From assembly GCA_026389845.1 (NCBI GenBank), contig JAPLHB010000221.1:1-54601 (forward strand): 54,601 nt of DNA. The letters are read 5' to 3'. This DNA is from Chloroflexota bacterium (lineage in GTDB: Bacteria; Chloroflexota; Anaerolineae; CG2-30-64-16). A model generated the notes under the pieces. It made no database searches, was not told where the DNA came from, and saw nothing but the letters and a program-made list of their open reading frames with translations. Positions 19,043 through 25,321 of this stretch are shown here, in pieces. The position numbers were made by a program, and so were the translations under genes. Within the stretch, counting starts at the first letter, position 1; every line of letters begins with the position of its first letter.

Positions 19043-19747
19043 ATGAACCAATTCCACCACCTCGCCCTCCTGATCGCCGCGCCCCAGGCGGGCGAATCTG
19101 CCATGTACCGCGACCTGACCGCCATGGCCCAGGCGCTGCAAGGCCGCGGCTTCTCCGCCGACCAGATCCTCTGCCTGCACGGCCGGCTGGACCGGCCCCT
19201 GGTAGTGGCATTCTTACAGGCCGCCAGCCGACGGGTTGCCGCGTGGGCCGTCGGCTCGGTCTTCGTGCATGTCAGCGGCCACGGCTTCTTCGATGGCGAG
19301 ACAGCGGACGAGACGCGGCCCGGCCTCTTGTTCGGCGACACGGAGGACGCCACCGACGACGATCACCTCTTCTGGGATGGCTTCTTCGCCGCGCTGGCAC
19401 TGCCGGCCGGGGTCAGGCTCACCCTGCTGCCCGACCTCTGACACTCGAATCTGCTGGCGGGCCGGGTGCCCGTCCACACCGCCGCCCTGGTGATGAAGGC
19501 AGCGCCCGGCGCGGAGTTGGCCTGTCGCGCACACAACCTGCCCCCAGAGCACCCGGCACAGCCGCGCGGTCTCATCTCCTACTACGCGACCGCGGCCCTG
19601 GTTGACGCCACGACCGTTGGCGACTGGCTGGCCCGCATCCAGGCCCTGGTGCAGCAGGACATCCAGGCCGGCCGGCTGCCTCGCTTCTACCGGCCTGACC
19701 TATGCGCGTTGGGCGACAGCGATCAGCCCTGGGCAAAGCCCCAGTAA
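19043..19747 (+). CDS. Caspase-fold peptidase with in-frame TGA at the catalytic Cys (Sec candidate or pseudogene)
   Basis: ATG 19043 follows GAGGAGAG. The first 132 codons encode a C14/CHAT-type caspase fold: HHLALLIAAPQAGE, then VFVHVSGHGFFDG with catalytic His80, then GVRLTLLPDL. Codon 133 (19439-19441) is TGA, followed in frame by HSNLLAGRVPV and 101 open codons to TAA at 19745-19747. Caspases read D-x-C-H-S at this point, so the TGA stands exactly where the nucleophilic Cys belongs. The downstream part remains protein-like (LISYYATAALVDATTVGDWLARI), arguing against long decay. Either UGA is decoded as selenocysteine, giving a 234-aa selenoprotein, or a single Cys-to-stop change killed the effector. 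A SECIS-like hairpin follows at a suitable distance. UGA is an ordinary stop in neighbouring genes. The gene lies just after the giant STAND gene and would be its second effector. Confidence 0.7.
19456..19474 (+). promoter_or_regulatory. SECIS-like hairpin after the in-frame TGA
   Basis: GGCGGGC (19456-19462) pairs with GCCCGTC (19468-19474) in a 7-bp stem with one G-U pair. The 5-nt loop CGGGT begins 22 nt after the TGA and has G as its second base. This agrees with the known bacterial SECIS geometry (small apical loop about 16-37 nt from UGA, G among the first two loop bases). GC-rich DNA forms such hairpins by chance, so this is only supportive. Confidence 0.35.
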
Positions 19748-19810
19748 CAAAGTCGCCGTTGATAGCCCAAAAGCTCATGCCTTCCCGTCTGCCGCGTGCC
19801 CCAGCGGTTT

Positions 19811-19840
19811 TTGACTTCGCCCGCGGCCATCGTGTATACT
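19811..19840 (+). promoter_or_regulatory. Strong sigma-70-type promoter for the ABC exporter operon
   Basis: TTGACT (19811-19816) and TATACT (19835-19840), with an extended TG (19833-19834) and an 18-bp spacer, form one of the best promoters in the window. It would transcribe the 18-codon leader, the hairpin-rich leader region, both ABC subunits and perhaps msrA. Confidence 0.65.
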
Positions 19841-19900
19841 CGGATCGTGCTGCGCTCGAAGACCGGGCGGGCACACACCCTGAACCTGGAGGACGCACCC

Positions 19901-19957
19901 ATGTCAACCATTCAACCAACTTCCGTTTCGCCGTTTTCGCTGGAGTGCGCCCGTTAG
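19901..19957 (+). CDS. 18-aa leader peptide ORF
   Basis: ATG 19901 is preceded by GGAGGA (19888-19893, 7-nt spacer) and encodes MSTIQPTSVSPFSLECAR before TAG at 19955. It lies about 60 nt downstream of the promoter -10 and about 210 nt upstream of the ABC gene. A short translated ORF followed by hairpins suggests attenuation-type control, or a tiny exported peptide; it could also be chance. Confidence 0.4.
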   Translation: MSTIQPTSVSPFSLECAR

Positions 19958-19991
19958 CTGATTCTGCTCTATCTTGCGCGGGGTGATACGC

Positions 19992-20108
19992 ACGGCTGAA
20001 GCCGTCACTACGAGACCGCGTTCGCGCGGTTCGTGGCGACGGCTCGCGTCGCTGTCGCCCTGCCCACGAGAAGTTCGACGGCCACGGGTTGCTCCTGCCC
20101 GTGGCCGT
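19992..20108 (+). repeat. Hairpin-rich leader: three successive palindromes
   Basis: ACGGC-TGAA-GCCGT occupies 19992-20005. An overlapping long imperfect hairpin centred on the TTCG loop near 20021 spans about 20003-20042 (arms CGTCACTACGAGACCGCG and CGCGGTTCGTGGCGACG). ACGGCCACGGG/CCCGTGGCCGT (20078-20088 and 20098-20108) is a perfect 11-bp stem. Together they fill the 5' leader of the ABC transcript. They may be regulatory structure or a composite repeat insertion; the first shares its TGAA-loop design with palindromes in the cytochrome gene. The stretch 19748-19810 holds nothing I can identify. Confidence 0.5.
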
Positions 20109-20170
20109 TGCGCGCCTGTCACAGGCCGCGACCCATCCGTGGAATGGTTGTGGATCTTCAAGGAGTGCTT

Positions 20171-22054
20171 ATGTCTCTGCCGTTAGCCGAGTACACCCAT
20201 TTGCTCGGCGCCTATCTCAAACCCCTGCGGTCGCGGGTGAGCCTGCTGGCCGCGTTGGCGCTGGCCGGCATCGGCCTGCAACTGCTCAACCCCCAGGTGA
20301 TCCGCTACTTCATTGACACAGCCCAGATAGCCGGGGCGGCCCGCGCCCTGCTCCTGGCCGCGGCTGCGTATCTTGGCATCGGGCTGGCGGAGCGCGGGAT
20401 CAGCTTCGCCACGACCTACGTGAGCTTGCAGGTGGGCTGGGCTGCCACCGATGCGCTGCGCGGCGACCTGGCCCGCCACGTGCTGCGGCTCGATATGCCG
20501 TTCCACAAGACGCATACGGCCGGCGAGCTGATCGAACGCGTGGACGGCGATGTGACCAGCCTAGCCGACTTCTTCGCCCAGTTCGTCGTACGCACCGCCA
20601 GCAACCTCCTGCTGGTGGCCGGCATCCTGCTGCTGCTCTTCCGCGAGGATGTCCGGGCCGGGGCGATCCTGGCCGCCTACGCGCTGGTCACGGTGGCCGC
20701 GTTGGCGGCGCTGCAAAACTTTGGCGCGACGCGCTGGACCGCCGCCCGGCAGGCTTGGGCAGAGCTGACCGGCTTTCTGGAGGAGCACATCGCCGGCTCG
20801 GAAGACATCCGCGGCGTCGGCGCGGAGGGCTATGCGCTCGGCAAGCTCCAGCGGGCGCTCGCTGCGCTGCTCCGCCAGGCCCGCGGCGGCTGGATGGCGA
20901 ACGCGCTGGGCTTCAGCGTCACCCAATTCCTCTACGTCATTGGCTATGGGCTGGGGCTGGCGATTGGCGCGACCCTCTACACGGAGGGCACTGTTACCAT
21001 CGGCACGGCTTTCGTGATCGTCTACTACGTCAGCATGACCGCCGCGCCGCTGGACGCGATCCGCGAGCAGGCCAAGAACCTGCAGCAAGCCACCGCCGGC
21101 ATCGGCCGCGTCGCCGAGCTATTCCATCTCCGGCCGCAGGTGGTCGAGACGCCGGCCGCCAGGCTGCCGGGCGGGGCGTTGGCCGTGGCGTTCGACAGGG
21201 TGGCGTTTGCGTACGATGACGAAGGACGAAGGACGGACGACGAACACGCACCACGCAATACGCAGTACGCAATACCCAATACCCAATACCTTGCGCTCGA
21301 CCAGATCTCGTTCTTGCTCGCGCCCAGCCGCATCCTCGGCGTGCTGGGTCGCACGGGCAGCGGCAAGACGACGCTGACGCGGCTGCTCTTTCGACTCTAT
21401 GACCCGGCCGTAGGCGCGATCCGCCTGGGCGGCGTTGATCTGCGGGAGGTCGCGTTCGCCGATCTGCGGGACCGCGTCGGCATGGTGACGCAAGATGTGC
21501 AACTGTTCGGCGCGAGCGTGCGAGATAACATCGCACTGTTCGATCCGGCCGTCGGCGACGAGCAGATGCGTCACGCCCTGGGCGAGTTGGGGCTACTGGA
21601 TTGGGCCGAGATGACGCTGGGCGGCCTCGACGCGGAGCTGGCGCCGGCCGCTGCGGGCCTCTCGGCCGGCGAAGCGCAACTGCTGGCGTTCACGCGCGTG
21701 CTGCTCCGCGACCCAGGTCTGATCATCCTGGACGAGGCCGCGTCACGGCTCGACCCGATCACCGAGGCGCGGCTGGAACGTGCGATTGACCGGCTTCTTG
21801 GTAAAACCGCCCCCCCTGCCCCCCAATCGTGGGGGGTGACTGACTCCCCCAAAGTTGGAGGCCGGGGGGCATCCCATCCGCGCACCGGCATCATCATCGC
21901 CCACCGCCTGCGCACCGTCCAGCGCGCCGACGACATCCTGATCCTGGAAGCCGGCCGCGTGGTCGAGTTCGGCCCGCGCGAGCAGTTGGCCTCGGACCGG
22001 AGTTCGCGTTTCTACAGCTTGCTGCAAACCGGGCTGGAGGAGGCGTTGGCATGA
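20171..22054 (+). CDS. ABC exporter half-transporter, catalytic-site subunit
   Basis: The start ATG 20171 has AAGGAG at 20160-20165. The 627-aa product has an N-terminal type-I exporter membrane domain (residues about 20-310, six hydrophobic segments) and a nucleotide-binding domain: Walker A GRTGSGKTTL (Lys399), Q-loop MVTQDVQLF, signature LSAGE (degenerate), Walker B LIILDEAASRLD with catalytic Glu522, and H-loop IIIAHRL. Two in-frame low-complexity insertions interrupt it: one between the domains (21219-21297, DDEGRRTDDEHAPRNTQYAI) and a C-rich palindrome between Walker B and the H-loop (21809-21870). The gene overlaps the next by ATGA. With its partner it should form a heterodimer exporting a lipid, peptide or drug; the substrate is unknown. 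Confidence 0.88.
   Translation: MSLPLAEYTHLLGAYLKPLRSRVSLLAALALAGIGLQLLNPQVIRYFIDTAQIAGAARALLLAAAAYLGIGLAERGISFATTYVSLQVGWAATDALRGDLARHVLRLDMPFHKTHTAGELIERVDGDVTSLADFFAQFVVRTASNLLLVAGILLLLFREDVRAGAILAAYALVTVAALAALQNFGATRWTAARQAWAELTGFLEEHIAGSEDIRGVGAEGYALGKLQRALAALLRQARGGWMANALGFSVTQFLYVIGYGLGLAIGATLYTEGTVTIGTAFVIVYYVSMTAAPLDAIREQAKNLQQATAGIGRVAELFHLRPQVVETPAARLPGGALAVAFDRVAFAYDDEGRRTDDEHAPRNTQYAIPNTQYLALDQISFLLAPSRILGVLGRTGSGKTTLTRLLFRLYDPAVGAIRLGGVDLREVAFADLRDRVGMVTQDVQLFGASVRDNIALFDPAVGDEQMRHALGELGLLDWAEMTLGGLDAELAPAAAGLSAGEAQLLAFTRVLLRDPGLIILDEAASRLDPITEARLERAIDRLLGKTAPPAPQSWGVTDSPKVGGRGASHPRTGIIIAHRLRTVQRADDILILEAGRVVEFGPREQLASDRSSRFYSLLQTGLEEALA
21809..21870. repeat. In-frame C-rich/G-rich palindromic insertion in the ABC gene
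   Basis: The 62-bp block has arms GCCCCCCCTGCCCCCCAATC and AAGTTGGAGGCCGGGGGGC and encodes an inserted peptide (PPAPQSWGVTDSPKVGGRG) between Walker B and the H-loop. A related, expanded block occurs in-frame in the partner gene at 23068-23268, so this is a dispersed family. Confidence 0.65.
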
Positions 22055-24060
22055 AGACGACCGATGACCAACGACCGACGAGCGCCACAAGTTCGATCGA
22101 CATCTGGCCGTTCATCGGTCGGTTGATCCACTACGGCCGCAAACCATTCGCCCTCCATGCGGGGTTGCAGGTGTTCTACCTGGGATCGCGGGTGCTGCCG
22201 GGTCTGCTGGAGAAGGCCGTGTTCGACCGGCTCACCGGCGCCGCACCCCTGGCGATCGGTCTGGGAACCTTGATCGCGCTCTACGTCTCGGTGGGGCTGG
22301 CGCGCATGGTCGCCACCTATGCGGAGACCTGGGCCGGCTGGACCTTCCGCTTCACCGTCGCCGGCCTGGTGCGCCGCAACTTGTTCGCCGCGCATCTGCG
22401 CCGGCCCGGCGCGGCGATTCCGCCGGTCTCGGCCGGTGAGGCGGTCAACCGCTACCGCAACGACGTGGCCGAGGTGAGCGACTTCCCCACCTGGCTGCCG
22501 GATGTGGCGGGCAATCTGCTGTCGTTCATTGTCGCCGTGGTCATCATGGCGCGCATCAACTGGCAGATCACGGTGGTCGTCTTCCTGCCGTTGATCGCCG
22601 CCTACGGGATCGGCCGGGCAGCGTGGGGCTACTACCTGCGCTATCAGCGGGAGAAGGGGCTGGCCGGCGACGCTGTGACCGGCTTCCTGGCCGAGCTTTT
22701 CGGCGCAGTGCAGGCCATCAAAGTGGCGGGCGCAGAAGACCATGTCGTCACGCGCTACGAGGCGCTGAACACCGTCCGCCGCGGCGCGATGATCCGCGCC
22801 GGCATGTTGGAGGAATTCGTCTTCGGAATGCAAGCCATCGCGGTCACCATCGGCATCGGCGTGATGCTGCTGATGGCGGGTCAGGCGATGGTCGCCGGAC
22901 GCTTCACCGTGGGTGACTTTGCGCTGTTCACCTACTACCTCTGGTTCACCACCGAACTGCCCTCCTACCTGGGCAGCTTCGTCGGCGACGTCAAGCAGCA
23001 TGAGGTGGCGCTCGGCCGGCTGGTGGAGCTGATCCCCGACGAGCCGGCCGAGGCGTTGGTGGATCGTGCCCCCCTGACCCCCCAATCCTGGGGGGAACCG
23101 GACATCCGGCAACCCCGCGGGGAACCGGACATCCGGCAATCCCGCGGGGAACCGGACATCCGGCAATCCCGCGGGGAACCGGACATCCGGCAACCCCGCG
23201 GGGAACCGGACATCCGGCAACCCCGTGGGGAACCGGACTCCCCCCAAAGTTGGGGGGCTGGGGGGGCCGTGCTAGGTCTGCTGCTCGAAACCCTTGAAGT
23301 CCGCAACCTCACCTGCCTGCATGGCGACACCGATCGCGGCGTACGAGACGTGAGCTTCACCCTGCGCCGCGGCTCCTTCACCGTCATCACCGGACAGATC
23401 GGCGCCGGCAAGACGACGCTGCTGCGCGCCCTGCACGGCCTGCTGCCGCGGGACGCGGGCGAGATCCTCTGGAATGGGCGGCCGGTGGCCGATCCCGCCG
23501 CCTGGTTCCGGCCGCCTCGCGCGGCCTACACCGCCCAGGTGCCGCGGCTGTTCAGCACGACGCTGCGGGAAAATATCACGATGACGAACGACGAAGGACA
23601 AATGACCGCGGACGGAGGACCGCAGATCGCGAAACTCGAAGCGGCGGTGTGGCGCGCGGTGTTGGAGCCGGATGTCGCCACGCTGGAACGCGGCCTGGAT
23701 ACCGTCGTCGGCCCGCGGGGGGTGCGGCTCTCCGGCGGACAGGTGCAACGCGCGGCGGCCGCGCGGATGTTCGTCCGCGAGCCGGAACTGCTGGTGACGG
23801 ATGACCTCTCCAGCGCGCTGGACGTGGAGACGGAGCGGGCACTCTGGGAGCGTCTGAGCAGCGACGATGGGCATCCCACGCAGCACGCATCACGCATCAC
23901 GATCCTGGCCGTCTCCCACCGCCGGCCGGTGTTGCGCCGGGCGGATCAGATCATCGTGCTGAAGGAGGGTCGCGTCGAAGCGCAGGGGACGCTCGATGAG
24001 CTGCTGGCAACCTCAGAGGAGATGCGGCGGCTGTGGGCTGGGGACGCGGCAAAGGGATGA
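22051..24060 (+). CDS. ABC exporter half-transporter, degenerate-site subunit
   Basis: This 669-aa protein starts at ATG 22051, inside the stop of the partner gene. It has the same exporter plan: a membrane domain (about 25-325), then an NBD with Walker A GQIGAGKTTLL (Lys454), signature VRLSGGQVQRAAAARM (canonical), Walker B LLVTDDLSSALD and H-loop ILAVSHRRPV. Asp585 replaces the catalytic Glu. The canonical signature here pairs with the intact Walker B of the partner, while this subunit's own site is degenerate. That is the usual asymmetry of heterodimeric exporters (TM287/288, BmrCD type). In-frame insertions lie at 23068-23268 (GEPDIRQ repeats between TMD and NBD), about 23580-23610 and about 23870-23900. 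Confidence 0.88.
   Translation: MKTTDDQRPTSATSSIDIWPFIGRLIHYGRKPFALHAGLQVFYLGSRVLPGLLEKAVFDRLTGAAPLAIGLGTLIALYVSVGLARMVATYAETWAGWTFRFTVAGLVRRNLFAAHLRRPGAAIPPVSAGEAVNRYRNDVAEVSDFPTWLPDVAGNLLSFIVAVVIMARINWQITVVVFLPLIAAYGIGRAAWGYYLRYQREKGLAGDAVTGFLAELFGAVQAIKVAGAEDHVVTRYEALNTVRRGAMIRAGMLEEFVFGMQAIAVTIGIGVMLLMAGQAMVAGRFTVGDFALFTYYLWFTTELPSYLGSFVGDVKQHEVALGRLVELIPDEPAEALVDRAPLTPQSWGEPDIRQPRGEPDIRQSRGEPDIRQSRGEPDIRQPRGEPDIRQPRGEPDSPQSWGAGGAVLGLLLETLEVRNLTCLHGDTDRGVRDVSFTLRRGSFTVITGQIGAGKTTLLRALHGLLPRDAGEILWNGRPVADPAAWFRPPRAAYTAQVPRLFSTTLRENITMTNDEGQMTADGGPQIAKLEAAVWRAVLEPDVATLERGLDTVVGPRGVRLSGGQVQRAAAARMFVREPELLVTDDLSSALDVETERALWERLSSDDGHPTQHASRITILAVSHRRPVLRRADQIIVLKEGRVEAQGTLDELLATSEEMRRLWAGDAAKG
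23068..23268. repeat. In-frame palindromic element with 27-bp tandem expansion
   Basis: It opens with GCCCCCCTGACCCCCCAATC and closes with AAGTTGGGGGGCTGGGGGG, the same ends as the 21809-21870 block. Between them are five 27-bp units (GGGGAACCGGACATCCGGCA plus CCCCGC-type spacer), each containing CCGGA-CA-TCCGG and CCCCGCGGGG palindromes. The reading frame is kept and encodes GEPDIRQ(P/S)R repeats in the linker between membrane and ATPase domains. Confidence 0.75.
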
Positions 24061-24065
24061 ATCCG

Positions 24066-24103
24066 CGGGGATGCCGGACACACGCCAATTCCTGGCATCC
24101 CCG
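24066..24103 (+). terminator. 10-bp inverted repeat after the ABC operon
   Basis: CGGGGATGCC (24066-24075) and GGCATCCCCG (24094-24103) pair perfectly around an 18-nt loop, 6 bp after the ABC stop, followed by TTTGGG. It is a candidate terminator or a repeat copy; no long U-run is present. The remaining gap to msrA shows nothing else. Confidence 0.4.
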
Positions 24104-24189
24104 TTTGGGAAGATCATCTACAGCAACCGCGATTCGCTTCGGGTATGCTGGCAGCGATGTGAAACCGACGCTGCAAAGGAAAAGCCACC

Positions 24190-24762
24190 GTGAGCGAAAC
24201 AGTCCAACCGACCAGTCAACCCACCAAGCCCCACGAAGTCGCCACCCTCGCCGGCGGCTGCTTCTGGTGCCTGGAGGCCGTCTACGATCAACTGCGCGGG
24301 GTGGAGGACGTGGTCTCCGGCTACGCCGGCGGACGCCGCCCCAATCCGACGTACGAGCAGGTCTGCACCGGCGCCACCGGCCACGCCGAGGTCGTGCAGA
24401 TCTGTTTCGACCCGCAAGTCGTCAGCTACCGCGAGCTGCTGGAGGTCTTCTTCACCATCCACGACCCGACGACGCTTAACCGCCAGGGCGCAGACGTAGG
24501 GACGCAGTACCGTTCCGCGGTCTTCACCCACGGCCCCGAACAGCAGGCAACCGCCGAGCAGGTGATCCGCGATCTGGATGCCGCGGGCATCTGGGGCCGC
24601 AAGATCGTCACCGAGGTGACACCGTTGACCGCGTTCTACCCCGCCGAGGACTACCACCAGGAATACTTCGCGCGCAACCCGTACCAGGGCTACTGCCAGG
24701 CCATCATCGCGCCGAAGGTGGCGAAGTCCCGGCAGAAGTACTTGAGCCGATCGAAGAAGTGA
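24190..24762 (+). CDS. msrA: Peptide-methionine (S)-S-oxide reductase
   Basis: This 190-aa cytosolic enzyme reduces methionine-S-sulfoxide in proteins, restoring oxidised residues with thioredoxin as reductant. The N-terminal signature GGCFWCLEAVYDQLRGV carries the nucleophilic Cys in GCFW. GYAGG, NPTYEQVCTGATGHAEVV, FFTIHDPTTLNRQGADVGTQYRS and the closing EDYHQEYF are all family hallmarks. A GTG start is used, with only a weak upstream AAAGGAAAAG. The stop overlaps the following GTG start, so the DsbA-like fragment is probably co-translated. Confidence 0.93.
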   Translation: MSETVQPTSQPTKPHEVATLAGGCFWCLEAVYDQLRGVEDVVSGYAGGRRPNPTYEQVCTGATGHAEVVQICFDPQVVSYRELLEVFFTIHDPTTLNRQGADVGTQYRSAVFTHGPEQQATAEQVIRDLDAAGIWGRKIVTEVTPLTAFYPAEDYHQEYFARNPYQGYCQAIIAPKVAKSRQKYLSRSKK

Positions 24763-25118
24763 TCGCAGTGGTGCGCCGTCACCTGCCGTTGCGCGCAACG
24801 CATCCCCTGGCGCAGCTCGCGGCCGAGGCAGCCGGCGCACAGGGCCGGTTCGGGGCCATGCACGATCGGTTGTTCGCCGCGCAAGGCGCGTTGGAGCGGG
24901 AGCAGTTGATCGCCCATGCCGGGGAGATCGGCCTCAATGTGGCGCAGTTCACCGCCGATCTGGACGGTCGCCATCACCAGGAGGTGGTGAACGAGGACTT
25001 CAAGCGCGCGGTGGCGGCGGGCATCAAGCTGCCGCCGATGCTGTTTGTCAATGGCGTACTGTACGAGGGACTGCGGACAAGACAAGAACTGGCGGCGCGG
25101 ATGCGGAGTCTCTTGTAG
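24759..25118 (+). CDS. DsbA-like thioredoxin-fold fragment lacking CxxC
   Basis: This 119-aa product starts at GTG 24759, overlapping the msrA stop by 4 bp. It matches the C-terminal two thirds of DsbA/thioredoxin_4 proteins: RRHLPLRATHPLAQLAAEAAG, QGRFGAMHDRLF, LIAHAGEIGLNVAQF, and KLPPMLFVNGVLYEG with the cis-Pro-type loop. The first beta strand and the CxxC motif are absent. The same frame stays open a little upstream inside msrA (EVLEPIEEV), but no CxxC is there. It is probably a truncated remnant, possibly still made as a redox-dead or substrate-binding partner. Confidence 0.65.
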   Translation: MIAVVRRHLPLRATHPLAQLAAEAAGAQGRFGAMHDRLFAAQGALEREQLIAHAGEIGLNVAQFTADLDGRHHQEVVNEDFKRAVAAGIKLPPMLFVNGVLYEGLRTRQELAARMRSLL

Positions 25119-25231
25119 CGAGCCGGACTCTCACGCCCTGCGACAAGGGAGTCGTCTTTGCTGCCTCATCCAAACCGTATCGGCCCCAACTCACTTACTC
25201 AAACGGTGAACCGTTCTCAGAAAACCGCTGT

Positions 25232-25260
25232 TTGACGAAACACCCCGCTTGCGTTACACT
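25232..25260 (+). promoter_or_regulatory. Promoter of the first RHS gene
   Basis: TTGACG (25232-25237), a 17-bp spacer and TACACT (25255-25260) lie about 60 nt before the ATG. The second RHS gene has a matching promoter with the same -35 and spacing, so the two units share their control region by descent. I see nothing identifiable in 25119-25231. Confidence 0.65.
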
Positions 25261-25321
25261 ACTCCCGCCTCGAAATCTCGCATGCCCGTTTCATCGGCCA
25301 TCGTTCACAGGGAGGTGCCAG

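Noticed and set aside
19439..19441. Genome-wide reassignment of UGA (alternative genetic code)
   Set aside because: UGA ends several well-bounded genes here, for example at 3006-3008 and 5370-5372, and the other proteins need no internal UGA.
23090..23240. 27-bp repeats considered as a CRISPR array
   Set aside because: Units are directly contiguous with no unique spacers and are in frame within an ABC gene; no cas genes are present.
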